Shown here piece by piece: positions 16,991 through 25,965 of a stretch of 53,996 nt of DNA; the first letter of the stretch is position 1; each line of letters opens with the position of its first letter. Under the pieces are notes generated by a model. The model was not told where the DNA came from and ran no database searches. It worked only from the letters and a program-made list of their open reading frames with translations. The position numbers and the translations under genes are program-made. Source of the stretch: Bacteroides sp. (lineage in GTDB: Bacteria; Bacteroidota; Bacteroidia; Bacteroidales; Bacteroidaceae); NCBI RefSeq assembly GCF_030151085.1, contig NZ_JASLER010000021.1, positions 1 through 53,996 on the forward strand, written 5' to 3'.

Positions 16991-17389
16991 ATGAATTCAA
17001 GAAAAACACTTTTCACCGTCTTACTTTGTGTATTGGCAATGACAGGATGTGATACACAAGAAAAAGCTACCATAGATAATGGATTAGCCTTAACACGAGC
17101 AACACAAACACTTGATTCCATATATGCCAACTATTCAGTACCCGGCACTTGCCTGCTACGTGAGAATTATCCCTCTAATGTATGTAATAGCGCCGTCACT
17201 TATCTGGCTTCCGAGGAACAAAGGAATATGCCTAATCAATATTCTTATTTATGGCCCTACTCAGGCACGTTCTCTGCCGTAAACGCATTATTGGCAACAA
17301 CCGGAAATAAGAGTTATAAGGCTCGGTCGCAGCGGATGTTCTTCATCCGCTGTTTCCTTAATATCAAAATCTCTGATTCGATAAACTAA
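16991..17389 (+). pseudogene. Truncated GH76 family lipoprotein
   Basis: The first 112 codons are a normal start of a GH76 (α-1,6-mannanase family) lipoprotein: lipobox LAMTGC, then YSVPGTCLLRENYPSN, TYLASEEQ and YSYLWPYSGTFSAVNALL. Homology stops at about 17326, where the frame enters the duplicated terminator flank (agcggatg...) and ends after 20 unrelated residues (RSQRMFFIRCF...). GH76 enzymes are usually about 400-550 residues; the catalytic DD pair and most of the (α/α)6 barrel are missing. The gene was cut by recombination and should be inactive. Confidence 0.8.
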
Positions 17390-17394
17390 ATGAT
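17331..17394 (+). repeat. Terminator-containing repeat, copy B
   Basis: Hairpin AGCGGATG-TTCTT-CATCCGCT then a weakened TGTTTCC tract, continuing to GATTCGATAAACTAAATGAT like copy A. It forms the breakpoint of the GH76 fragment. Confidence 0.75.
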
Positions 17395-17502
17395 TCCCTG
17401 CTCATATCATTAGATATAGGCAGGGAATATTATCCTCTCCTGCTCTACTAGATACTTAACATCCTAATTCTCCAATAATATAGAAATGAAACAGCCTCCA
17501 TT

Positions 17503-17557
17503 AGTATCAACCTTGACCGCTTCACTGAAAAGTTATAAATAAGAACGGAAAAATCAT
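17503..17557 (+). pseudogene. Short remnant of an Rhs core
   Basis: The segment reads SINLDRFTEKL followed by a stop and then matches AAGAACGGAAAAAT. It corresponds to NLDRFTEKVSGYDKNGNI in the intact Rhs gene (13331-13390). It shows that another Rhs copy once extended toward mutS. The gap 17395-17599 holds nothing else that I can support. Confidence 0.6.
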
Positions 17558-17580
17558 CAGGACAATAGGAGCTAGCAAAT

Positions 17581-17619
17581 GAATTGTAAGAAGGAAGTAT
17601 CACTTCCCCTTTACAATTC
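17581..17619 (-). terminator. Stem-loop around the mutS stop codon
   Basis: GAATTGTAA (17581-17589) and TTACAATTC (17611-17619) enclose an inner GGAAGT/ACTTCC pair. The stem spans the mutS stop codon at 17600-17602. The U-tract is poor, so this is a possible terminator or mRNA-end stabiliser. Confidence 0.45.
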
Positions 17620-20218
17620 TCTTAATATCACTCAACTTATTCAGCGCCTCCAGTGGCGTCAAGTTATTCACATCCAGATTGAGTATCTCATCACGTATCT
17701 GACACAGTATGGGATCATCGAGCTGGAAGAAGCTGAGCTGCATGCCGCCACGCGTCTCTCCTACCTCAGCCATCGGTTTGCTGGAGATTCCTTGTTGGCG
17801 GTTGTCAGTTTCAAGTTGTTTCAGGATGTCATTGGCACGTTTTACGATACTTTTGGGCATGCCCGCCATTTTTGCTACATGGATACCGAAGGAGTGCTCA
17901 CTGCCTCCACGCTCTAGTTTACGGAGGAAGATGACCTTATTATCCACCTCTTTCACCGATACATTGTAGTTCTTGATGCGCTTGAAAGATTTCTCCATTT
18001 CATTCAACTCATGATAGTGAGTGGCAAACAGAGTACGTGCCTTCGCTTTGGGATGCTCGTGTATATGCTCTACAATCGCCCAGGCGATAGAAATACCATC
18101 GTATGTAGACGTACCACGTCCCAGCTCGTCAAAGAGTACCAAGCTCCTCGGAGATAGGTTATTCAGGATGTCGGCAGCCTCATTCATCTCTACCATAAAT
18201 GTAGATTCGCCTACAGAGATATTATCGCTGGCACCTACACGGGTAAATATCTTATCTACCAGTCCGATATACGCACTCTCGGCAGGAACAAAGCTTCCTA
18301 TCTGAGCCAAGAGCGTAATCAATGCCGTCTGCCTCAGTAAAGCCGATTTACCGGCCATATTAGGACCAGTAATAATGATGATCTGCTGTGTATCACTATC
18401 CAGCTTCACATCGTTGGCAATGTACTTCTCACCTATTGGCAGTTGTTTCTCTATGACCGGATGACGTCCCTGATAGATTTCAAGTACATCGCTATCTTCA
18501 ATGACGGGACGGATATAGTTATTCTCACGTGCCGCCGTAGAGAAAGATAGCAAACAATCCAGACGCGCAATCTGATTCGCATTGATCTGAATAGCGGGAA
18601 TAAACTCACTCAATGCCTGTACCAGTTCGGTATAAAGTTGCGTTTCGAGCACCAGTATCTTATCTTCCGCACCAAGTATCTTATCTTCGTATTCCTTCAA
18701 CTCTTGCGTAATATAACGCTCCGCATTCACTAACGTCTGCTTACGAATCCATTCCTGCGGTACTTTATCCTTATGTACATTACGCACTTCAATATAATAA
18801 CCGAATACATTGTTATAGGCAATCTTCAGACTGGGTATTCCCGTCAATTCACTCTCGCGTTGTTGAATCTGCAAGAGGTAATCTTTACCAGAGTAGGCGA
18901 TACTGCGCAAATCATCCAGTTCGGTATTTACTCCCGATTTGATGACCCCCCCTTTATTGATAAGTAACGGAGGATCATTATTTATTTCTTTCGCTATACG
19001 GTCACGAACAGACTGGCATATATTCAATTGCTCGCCAATGTGATTCAAACTAGCATTATCAGCCTCCATACAAGCTTCCTTGATGGGTTCGATGGCTTGC
19101 AAAGCGACTTTCAATGCCACGACTTCACGCGGTGATACACGTCCTACGGCTACTTTGGAGATAATACGCTCCAAATCACCTATCAGATGTAATTGCTCTT
19201 CAATCAGTTCCTTGAAATCGGGTTGGCGGAAGAAATACTCTACTACATTCAGGCGTTCGTTAATAGGTTGTACATCCTTCAGAGGGAATACCAGCCACCG
19301 CTTCAGCAAGCGGGCACCCATCGGGCTGATCGTTTTATCGATGACATTGAGCAAACTACTACCGCCATCATTCATGCTCCCCATCAACTCCAAGCTACGT
19401 ACAGTGAACTTATCTAGACGGACATACTTGTCCTCTTCTATGCGTGCAAGTGACGTGATGTGACCGATTTGCGTGTGCTGCGTCATCAGGAGGTATTGCA
19501 GAATAGCACCCGAAGCAATGATACCATTCTTAAGAGGCTCTACACCAAAACCTTTCAGATTCTTTACCTCGAAATGCTTTAGCAACTTCTCACGGGCGGT
19601 AGTTTCTGTAAATACCCAATCTTCCAGTTCGAAGGTAAAGAATTTACTTCCGAAGTTCCCTTCGAACATTCCACGCTTGCCACGCTCGAAAAGCACTTCC
19701 TTAGGAGCGAAGTTATTCAGCAGCTTGTCCACATAGTCGAAAGGTCCTTCTGCTGTGAGAAATTCTCCCGTAGATATATCCAAAAAAGCCACCCCACATG
19801 CACCTTTACCGAAGTGTACGGCTGCCAGGAAGTTATTTTCGCGGTAGTTCAGTATATTATCGTTGATAGATACGCCCGGCGTCACCAGTTCCGTGATACC
19901 CCGCTTTACAAGTTTCTTTGTAAGTTTCGGATCTTCCAACTGGTCGCAAATAGCTACACGCTTACCTGCACGAATCAGTTTAGGCAAGTAAGTATCAAGA
20001 GCATGATGAGGAAAGCCCGCCATTTCGATTGTCTTTCCCTTACCATTGGCACGTTTAGTCAATGTAATGCCTAATATCTCAGCAGCAACAATGGCATCGG
20101 TGGAATAAGTTTCGTAAAAGTCACCACAACGAAACAGCATGACAGCATCAGGATGCTTTGCTTTTAGATCAAGAAACTGCTTCATCATCGGGGTAAGGAC
20201 AATATCTTCTTCGCTCAC
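17600..20218 (-). CDS. mutS: DNA mismatch repair protein MutS
   Basis: Recognises mismatches and small loops and, with MutL, starts strand-specific repair. From a GTG at 20218 (reads MSEEDIVLTPMMKQFLDLK) the protein has 872 residues, the usual Bacteroides length. The mismatch-binding motif is GDFYETY near the N-terminus (Phe-x-Glu). The ATPase domain has Walker A GPNMAGKS, Walker B VLFDELGRGTS and the FATHYHEL segment, and the C-terminal part contains RKLERGGSEHSFGIHVAKMAG. An in-frame ATG at 20308 would add 30 residues (MNKFILFCPRF...) unlike MutS N-termini; it is close to the -7 box, so it cannot be fully excluded. The Rhs debris field ends immediately downstream of it. Confidence 0.95.
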   Translation of the reverse strand: MSEEDIVLTPMMKQFLDLKAKHPDAVMLFRCGDFYETYSTDAIVAAEILGITLTKRANGKGKTIEMAGFPHHALDTYLPKLIRAGKRVAICDQLEDPKLTKKLVKRGITELVTPGVSINDNILNYRENNFLAAVHFGKGACGVAFLDISTGEFLTAEGPFDYVDKLLNNFAPKEVLFERGKRGMFEGNFGSKFFTFELEDWVFTETTAREKLLKHFEVKNLKGFGVEPLKNGIIASGAILQYLLMTQHTQIGHITSLARIEEDKYVRLDKFTVRSLELMGSMNDGGSSLLNVIDKTISPMGARLLKRWLVFPLKDVQPINERLNVVEYFFRQPDFKELIEEQLHLIGDLERIISKVAVGRVSPREVVALKVALQAIEPIKEACMEADNASLNHIGEQLNICQSVRDRIAKEINNDPPLLINKGGVIKSGVNTELDDLRSIAYSGKDYLLQIQQRESELTGIPSLKIAYNNVFGYYIEVRNVHKDKVPQEWIRKQTLVNAERYITQELKEYEDKILGAEDKILVLETQLYTELVQALSEFIPAIQINANQIARLDCLLSFSTAARENNYIRPVIEDSDVLEIYQGRHPVIEKQLPIGEKYIANDVKLDSDTQQIIIITGPNMAGKSALLRQTALITLLAQIGSFVPAESAYIGLVDKIFTRVGASDNISVGESTFMVEMNEAADILNNLSPRSLVLFDELGRGTSTYDGISIAWAIVEHIHEHPKAKARTLFATHYHELNEMEKSFKRIKNYNVSVKEVDNKVIFLRKLERGGSEHSFGIHVAKMAGMPKSIVKRANDILKQLETDNRQQGISSKPMAEVGETRGGMQLSFFQLDDPILCQIRDEILNLDVNNLTPLEALNKLSDIKRIVKGK

Positions 20219-20343
20219 AACGGTATCTCTTTTAGGGTTAGTATACAAATTTGAATAATGAGACAAAAATAATGCAAACCGAGGGCAGAATAAAATAAAC
20301 TTGTTCATTTTATATGCCGAGGGCAGCTTATTTTCGCTTTGTG

Positions 20344-20351
20344 CAAAGATA
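20344..20351 (-). promoter_or_regulatory. -7 box of mutS
   Basis: TATCTTTG on the minus strand, with start near 20337. No clear -33 TTTG is seen at the right distance. The leader would be about 120 nt to the GTG, or about 30 nt to the upstream ATG. Confidence 0.5.
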
Positions 20352-20461
20352 ATTCTTTTTTAGAAATTACACACGGAGAGGCTTCAAATCCTTAGTAAGC
20401 CTTAACAAAGACGAGCATTTTACTAAAACATGTTATAAAACACACTATTTTATTTGTTTTA

Positions 20462-20492
20462 TTTGGAGATTACCCAAAAGTCCGTATCTTTG
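20462..20492 (+). promoter_or_regulatory. Consensus promoter of small RNA candidate
   Basis: TTTG (20462-20465), exactly 19 nt, TATCTTTG (20485-20492). This is a full match to the Bacteroides consensus, on the strand opposite to both neighbouring genes. Confidence 0.75.
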
Positions 20493-20498
20493 CAATGT

Positions 20499-20560
20499 GT
20501 TTTTCATAGTATTAGATTTAAGGTTAACAAAGGTTGGAGTACAGCGGTACTCCTTTTTTT
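20499..20560 (+). ncRNA. Candidate small RNA, about 60 nt
   Basis: Between a consensus promoter and an intrinsic terminator (stem GGAGTAC 20536-20542 / GTACTCC 20547-20553, then seven T) lies a short segment with no ORF, including ATAGTATTAGATTTAAGG. Both neighbours, mutS and the TPR gene, are on the minus strand, so this is an independent transcript. The rest of the 20219-20638 gap holds only the mutS promoter. Confidence 0.6.
20536..20560 (+). terminator. Intrinsic terminator of small RNA candidate
   Basis: A 7-bp perfect stem with a 4-nt loop (AGCG) followed by TTTTTTT. Confidence 0.8.
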
Positions 20561-20638
20561 ATGCCCTTACGCCAAAGTTAAGTCCCTTCACAATGGTTTC
20601 ACTACAAACTAACATCCCGACAATGACTTACAATAATT

Positions 20639-22300
20639 TTAGAATTGGCGCAATAGTTCCTCAAGTGTAACACCACTATCCGCCCCCATCTTCTCCATTC
20701 GGATGCGCTTCAGGCGTTTCTTCACAGAATCTTTCTCCAAGTGCATAATTTGCGACATTTCCGACTGGGATAGTTGCATCTTCACCATACAACAATAGCG
20801 CAGATCGTCTTTGTTCAGACTGGGATATTCCTGCTGCAAACGGCAGGTGAAGCCATCGAAAATGATATCGGCATTCTGTACAATGTCGTCCCAGTCTTCA
20901 TCCGAGAGAATGATGTTTCCACCCCGTTCTATTTCTAGCACGACACGCTGGCTCAGTCTTCTGAAGAAGGTTTCTTTCAGTTTGGCTTCCTTCTGCTCCA
21001 ACTCAACCAGACGCCGCAAACTTTCGGAACTAACTTCACGCTGTATATACAACTCCTCCTGCTGAGTGGCAAGCTGCTCCTGCTGGGCTATCAAGCGACG
21101 GCGGTTACGGCGATAGATGAAATAGATGGTACTTGCCACCCAAAGCATTAGCAATGAAAGTGTAGTCATCAGATAGACATTGCTCAGTCTTTCCGCAGCC
21201 TGGCTACGCCAGTAAAGGTTCTCTATGGAAAGCTGCTCGTGTTGGTAAAGTTCCTGTAAGGCAATGGATTCTTCGGTGTGTTGCTGTTTCTGAATAGTAT
21301 CTGCCAGTTCTGTGAATTTTGAGAGCAGAGGATAGGCATCTGCGGGTCTCCCCATCTGGTAATAGCAACGCGCCATGAATTTGCACGCATCCGCCTGATT
21401 GCCAAGAGAAGGGCTGGTAATTGCTTTCTGGAAATAATGATAAGCAGAGTCATATTGCCCTAATTTACCAAACAAATCGATCTTATTGTTATACAGACCA
21501 AGAATCACCAATGAATCACTCTCGGACCGTAGAGCGATGGATTTGTTTATATAATCCAAAGCCTTTTCATGCTCTCCCATCTTCGCATAAATACTCCCCA
21601 AGTTAGTATATATATATCGCAACTGCCCCGGAAGGGTATCTGCCACGGAAGCATTATATGCCGCTTGTGCATAATACAAGGCACTGTCGAATTTAGCCTC
21701 AAAATAATATCCGGTGGAGATGTCGTTCAGAGCCAAGTTTTTGTAGAAGTTATTGCCCAATCTCAAGGCAGCTTTCAGCGCTTCTTTTGAGTAACGCAAT
21801 TTACCAGAGTACTCACCCTGATTGAGGCAGACCACTCCCAACCAAGTATTTACTCTGTAAAGCTGTTCGTTGTTGCCGCTGTCTTGCAGAAAAAGCAAAG
21901 CTTTCAAGAAAGATTTCATAGCATCGCTGTAGCGGTAAAGTCGCCTTTCCATGTGCCCCTTACAGTAGAGTGCACGTTCGGCATACAAAGAATCGCCCGA
22001 TTTACTGAAATACTTGATGGCAGGGACCAACAAAGTATCAGTTGCTGCATTGAGTTGTTGCTTGCGATGGACTGCTTCGGACATCAACAAAGCATAAAGA
22101 GCATAGTCACGATCCGAAAGCCGGTGTACCGGTTCCTTTATCTCTTGCATCACTGCGATGGCACTGTCGGTCTCTTTGGCAACCATCAATTGTTCGGCCA
22201 GAACCACACGACGGTCAGGGCCACAGGCAGTCAGGAAGCTGCCGCATAATATTATTCCTACCAGATATCTAAGTTTCATCATTTTGTATTTGCTATTCAT
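20639..22300 (-). CDS. TPR lipoprotein with membrane segment and cytoplasmic HTH-like end
   Basis: A 553-residue protein. It has a lipoprotein-like signal (ILCGSFLTAC, Cys at 26) and about eight TPR-type helical repeats (residues 60-350; ALDYINKSIALRSESD, SAYHYFQKAI). A transmembrane helix follows (about 375-393, TTLSLLMLWVASTIYFIYRR), then a coiled coil, then a C-terminal domain (PSLNKDDLRYCCMVKMQLSQ... MHLEKDSVKKRLKRIR) resembling a LuxR-like HTH. This layout is common in Bacteroides as a one-piece membrane sensor-regulator. It overlaps the upstream gene by 8 bp, so it is the last gene of the operon from 26532. The signal sensed is unknown. Confidence 0.8.
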   Translation of the reverse strand: MNSKYKMMKLRYLVGIILCGSFLTACGPDRRVVLAEQLMVAKETDSAIAVMQEIKEPVHRLSDRDYALYALLMSEAVHRKQQLNAATDTLLVPAIKYFSKSGDSLYAERALYCKGHMERRLYRYSDAMKSFLKALLFLQDSGNNEQLYRVNTWLGVVCLNQGEYSGKLRYSKEALKAALRLGNNFYKNLALNDISTGYYFEAKFDSALYYAQAAYNASVADTLPGQLRYIYTNLGSIYAKMGEHEKALDYINKSIALRSESDSLVILGLYNNKIDLFGKLGQYDSAYHYFQKAITSPSLGNQADACKFMARCYYQMGRPADAYPLLSKFTELADTIQKQQHTEESIALQELYQHEQLSIENLYWRSQAAERLSNVYLMTTLSLLMLWVASTIYFIYRRNRRRLIAQQEQLATQQEELYIQREVSSESLRRLVELEQKEAKLKETFFRRLSQRVVLEIERGGNIILSDEDWDDIVQNADIIFDGFTCRLQQEYPSLNKDDLRYCCMVKMQLSQSEMSQIMHLEKDSVKKRLKRIRMEKMGADSGVTLEELLRQF

Positions 22301-23306
22301 ACGAATCCATCAACACTTCTCCTGTTTCTCCATGAATCAGTATCACTCTTGCCATGTCTCGCTGAACGGAATCACGCACATCGATTTCCCAAACGGGAAT
22401 ATCCCGGGCACTATCCACGTAGCGGTTTACGCTGACATGCGTCGTGTCCGACAAATTAATATTACGGAGGCGGGCAAATATATGAATATCCTGCCATGTA
22501 TAAGAAAAAATATAAGCCTTTTTTTCCGGTGTACACGAGTCAGGAAGCTGTGTATCCGGCTCTTTGTTTACATAAACGACATCGTTTTGTGGCTTCGGAT
22601 AAAGGGTGGTTATCGTATCAATTGTCTTGACAATACCCCAGCCTAAACATCCGTCCGCCAATTCCATCTTCATCCGGTAGCCTTGCATATATCCAAAGTG
22701 ACTTGCTGTTCTTTGGGAGACATAAACACGCTTGTATTTGTCGCTTTTTATAAATATCTCCCCGTAAGAAAATGGATTCAGTAGCCAAGAAGCAGAATAG
22801 CGGATATGGCTTTTGTGTGTGCGGTCATGCACGGCAGAACCCGTCACTTCGAACTCATACGTCTTCACCTCGGAAGCAAAACTGGCATTCAGCCAGAAAA
22901 GCCCTACCAGCACCATATTGCTGCACAGTGCTGCCATGCCTGCTCCCCAAAAGAAGCCATACAACAGATTCATTCCCAACCAACGCAAGCGACTCTCTTT
23001 TCTTTCATTCCGCCGGTTATGGGAACGGGCGTAAAGCATCCATCCACCAACGCCCAGTATCACAAATATACTGCACAAATTGCTTGTGAGGCTTTGATAG
23101 CCTGTGCTTCCTAATACGGTGTGCATCAGCCACTCTTCTTCGGCATACCAAAAACGGCAATGCAGTAAGAAAAGTAGTGCGATAACCGGCACTACGATTT
23201 TCCAGCGGGCTATCTTACCTTCTCCCCGCTCAAGCCTTGCCTGCATCCGCGCTTCACGCCGTTGTTGGCGCTGTTTATTCTTCAGTCTTTGTTTCCTCTT
23301 ATTCAT
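22293..23306 (-). CDS. Hypothetical membrane protein
   Basis: A 337-residue protein of no recognised family. A highly basic N-terminus (KRKQRLKNKQRQQRREARMQ) precedes three membrane segments (about residues 35-52, 75-92 and 112-138). A soluble C-terminal domain rich in β-strands follows (VKTYEFEVTGSAVHDRTHKS, EIDVRDSVQRDMARVILIHG). The start overlaps nothing upstream, and the 3' end overlaps the TPR gene by 8 bp, suggesting translational coupling. Confidence 0.75.
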   Translation of the reverse strand: MNKRKQRLKNKQRQQRREARMQARLERGEGKIARWKIVVPVIALLFLLHCRFWYAEEEWLMHTVLGSTGYQSLTSNLCSIFVILGVGGWMLYARSHNRRNERKESRLRWLGMNLLYGFFWGAGMAALCSNMVLVGLFWLNASFASEVKTYEFEVTGSAVHDRTHKSHIRYSASWLLNPFSYGEIFIKSDKYKRVYVSQRTASHFGYMQGYRMKMELADGCLGWGIVKTIDTITTLYPKPQNDVVYVNKEPDTQLPDSCTPEKKAYIFSYTWQDIHIFARLRNINLSDTTHVSVNRYVDSARDIPVWEIDVRDSVQRDMARVILIHGETGEVLMDSYE

Positions 23307-23354
23307 AGAAAGATGATGAATTTATTGGCTAGAACAGAGTTTATGAAAAATTAC

Positions 23355-24044
23355 TCAGTCAGCACATACATTCGGGCGGTTAAGGTCAATTACCGCACTG
23401 GTGTCGTCCATCTTTTCCAGCAGTTCTTCCGCATTATGTCCTATCTTGAAATTCATTTCTTCCTCATACAGCGGAAGTATCTGGTAGAAGTTCACTTCCT
23501 CACCATTGGGCAACGGGCATACGGCAGACTCTTCCTCCATAGTCTCCGGACTTATCAAAATGATACCTGAAAGCTGTGTGTTATCAGCGAAAGGACCGCC
23601 ATTCGGCACGGTATGTCCCCATCCCAACCAAGAGTCCTCCTCTATCGGCAGGCGGGCAAGTATCTTCAACCAACGCAACGGCCAGTAGTCTTTTTCGTCG
23701 TTTCCCTGTATATTCCAGTCGGCAGGTAGATAAATCAAAAGCTCCGCACGTTCCAACTTATATTCGCTCAATTCTTCGGGCACGTTCATGCGATGGGCAC
23801 CCATACCGCCGGTAACCAATGTATAGTAGTTCTTTTCCGGTGTCGGCTCGATGATGTAGATATCGACATGAATATCCGGTGAAGCTATTTCATGGAAAAC
23901 GGAGTCGAAAGCTCCGAAATACTTTTCGATATGCTCCTCAATGGCATTTATTTCTTCTTCTTCGTACATCTCGAGATTACAAATCTTGTTGCGATCGTCA
24001 CCGTCTTCCCGGTCATTAAGCTGTTGCTCCAATGTTTCGTCCAT
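23355..24044 (-). CDS. Suppressor-of-fused (SUFU) domain protein
   Basis: A 229-residue soluble acidic protein. The SUFU fold is indicated by HVDIYIIEPTPEKNYYTLVTGGMG, ERAELLIYLPADW, WPLRWLKILARLP and LPLYEEEMNFKI. Bacterial SUFU proteins are repeatedly found as immunity proteins in polymorphic-toxin loci, though many are orphans. No toxin gene adjoins it in this operon; the Rhs locus is about 7 kb away. No signal peptide, so cytoplasmic. The family call is firm, the role is inferred. Confidence 0.85.
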   Translation of the reverse strand: MDETLEQQLNDREDGDDRNKICNLEMYEEEEINAIEEHIEKYFGAFDSVFHEIASPDIHVDIYIIEPTPEKNYYTLVTGGMGAHRMNVPEELSEYKLERAELLIYLPADWNIQGNDEKDYWPLRWLKILARLPIEEDSWLGWGHTVPNGGPFADNTQLSGIILISPETMEEESAVCPLPNGEEVNFYQILPLYEEEMNFKIGHNAEELLEKMDDTSAVIDLNRPNVCAD

Positions 24045-24105
24045 ATTTCTCTGTTTTAAATGGTTTATACTGTGCCTTTTTCCTTATAATACCACTGAAT
24101 GCAGG

Positions 24106-24849
24106 TTAAATGTATGTTTCGCCTTCAATCTTGAGCAGATAAGGTTCAAGCAAATAGTTCACACCTCCAAATGTAAGATTTTTCAGTTTAATAACGTAGC
24201 TTCCGGACTCAACTATTTTCAATGCATAGATAAATCTGTATTCTTCCTTGCCGTTTTTCCTGCTGAAACTGAAAGTGGAGGAAAGCATCCGGATGCCCGG
24301 ATGCTCCAATTGCGGCATACTCTGGTCAGGGCGATGGTTACAAACCAACTCTAACTTGAATATCTTTCCGGGCTGCACCGCTACAGGATCGGTGGAGAAG
24401 CTGCAAACAATTCCTTCTATCTTTCTTGCGTCTTCGGCAGGCTGTACATAGAGCTTCATCGGGGTGCAAACCACCTCTTTCCCTTTGATAGTAGCTATTG
24501 CCATGGGCAAGGTGACCCAACCGGAAGTTTCGAAACGGACTTTATAATTAATCCCCTTCAGAGTAATCTTTTCCATCTTTCCGTTTACAACAGAAGTCCT
24601 TGAAGAACTGGTATCGTGAGGACCCGACAATTGCTCGGCCCCACAGCTTTTCCATTGAGGAGCAGATAGATTCTCTATCTCATAGGTGCTGTAATATCCT
24701 ACTTCCACTTCCTGCCCAACGCGTACTTTCTGAAACGTTGTGTCCACCTCATTAAAGAACAGCACATCGCTATTTTGTGCCGTCACTGCGCCCGATGCAA
24801 TGAACAGACACAGAAAGCTGATAATTTGTTGATAAAAGGTTGTACTCAT
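24106..24849 (-). CDS. BatD-like secreted protein
   Basis: A 247-residue protein with a signal peptide (MSTTFYQQIISFLCLFIASG, then AVTAQ). The mature part resembles the first Ig-like modules of BatD/oxygen-tolerance proteins: VRVGQEVEVGYYSTYE, LSGPHDTSSSRTSVVNGK and the TLPMAIATIKGKEV strand. It lacks the C-terminal membrane anchor of full BatD. The start at 24849 directly follows the upstream stop codon (one base between them). A longer frame from 24927 would overlap the upstream gene and hide the signal peptide, so it is rejected. Confidence 0.75.
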   Translation of the reverse strand: MSTTFYQQIISFLCLFIASGAVTAQNSDVLFFNEVDTTFQKVRVGQEVEVGYYSTYEIENLSAPQWKSCGAEQLSGPHDTSSSRTSVVNGKMEKITLKGINYKVRFETSGWVTLPMAIATIKGKEVVCTPMKLYVQPAEDARKIEGIVCSFSTDPVAVQPGKIFKLELVCNHRPDQSMPQLEHPGIRMLSSTFSFSRKNGKEEYRFIYALKIVESGSYVIKLKNLTFGGVNYLLEPYLLKIEGETYI

Positions 24850-24850
24850 A

Positions 24851-25951
24851 TTACTTTGTTTCTTCCCATTCTTTTTCCAATTTTCCGTCGATATCATATA
24901 GTTTCCATCGTCCGATGCGTCTGCCATTGAGGCACTCTCCTACTTCACGTACACGGTCATTCTTTACATAACGCGACTCGAACGGTCCGCTTTGACGCCC
25001 GTTTGTATAGGTGGATATTTCCCAATAATCGTAACGGTTTGTAGAGATAAGGCGGCGTTCTTTTCCATTCAGGCGACCATATTGATAGGTTGCTTCATAA
25101 ACCAGTTCTCCGTTATCGGGGTTGTACTCACGGTAAAGTCCGTCCTTACGATCACCTTTCATGGAGAATTCCCGTTTGCGAACACCTGTATTAGGGTCAA
25201 AGGAGACATGCAGTCCCTCTTCCCTACCGTTAACGTAAGTTTCGATAACCAAGGTATCTCCGCTTTCGGCTATCTCGGTCCAGCGACCGTCTTTCTGCCC
25301 GTTCTTGTAATGTCCCAGTACATGGGGCAGACCAAAAGTAAATATGGATGAATAGTCCCCGTCTTTAAGCCCTAATTCATTGTAATGAACGGTTTCATGA
25401 AGTTCATACGTGCCTTTCAGAAAGGTGAATTGCTTACCTACTTGCTTGCCGTCCTTGTAGGTATGGTCTTTGCGGAGAGTTCCGTCGAAGTCATAAGACA
25501 GTTCCTTGCCGTCCTGCTTGCCATTGCTGTAGTTCACCTCACGTTCTAACTTGCCACTGGTGTAAAAGGTCTTATGCGCCCCGTCCAGTTTGGCTTCCTT
25601 GTAAGACTTCTCTTCTTTTACTCTTCCTTCATCGTCGTACATCTTGAATACGCCGTTCTTACGGCCATCTTTGTAAACGCCTTCACACTTCAACTTATTG
25701 TACTCATGTTCTTCGTACTTGCCATTGTAGAAGCCGTCCTTAAATTCGGCTTGGATATAGGCAGAATGATACCCGTCGATAATACGATGGTCACCACTCA
25801 GCGGCTTTTCGGTCTTCAGGTCACGGAACAAAATACGTCCGTCGCCTACGTTAATGGCAGATACCTGCTCTATGGGGTATTCTTTCTGTGCGTATATCAT
25901 GGTAGGCAAAAGGCACAAAAAGGGAATCAATAAGAAATATTTCTTTATCAT
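24851..25951 (-). CDS. Secreted MORN-repeat (YwqK-like) protein
   Basis: A 366-residue protein with a signal peptide (residues 1-21, ending MIYAQ) and about ten MORN/YwqK-type repeats of the pattern YKDGRKNGxxxxYDxxGxxxxExxY, with recurring G-x-x-G-x-x-x-x-Y/F spacing. Automatic annotation often calls this family an antitoxin of the YwqK type, but repeats of this kind mainly indicate a β-hairpin surface. It sits between the 188-residue membrane protein and the BatD-like gene in one operon. Function unknown. Confidence 0.82.
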   Translation of the reverse strand: MIKKYFLLIPFLCLLPTMIYAQKEYPIEQVSAINVGDGRILFRDLKTEKPLSGDHRIIDGYHSAYIQAEFKDGFYNGKYEEHEYNKLKCEGVYKDGRKNGVFKMYDDEGRVKEEKSYKEAKLDGAHKTFYTSGKLEREVNYSNGKQDGKELSYDFDGTLRKDHTYKDGKQVGKQFTFLKGTYELHETVHYNELGLKDGDYSSIFTFGLPHVLGHYKNGQKDGRWTEIAESGDTLVIETYVNGREEGLHVSFDPNTGVRKREFSMKGDRKDGLYREYNPDNGELVYEATYQYGRLNGKERRLISTNRYDYWEISTYTNGRQSGPFESRYVKNDRVREVGECLNGRRIGRWKLYDIDGKLEKEWEETK

Positions 25952-25965
25952 ACGTTTTCTGTTTA

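Noticed and set aside
19080..20074. Plus-strand ORFs of 86-127 codons inside mutS
   Set aside because: They lie antisense to a fully conserved gene, have no family resemblance and no promoter; they are shadows of mutS codon bias.
24850..24927. Longer start of the BatD-like protein
   Set aside because: It would overlap the MORN-repeat gene by 77 bp and bury a clear signal peptide that begins at 24849.
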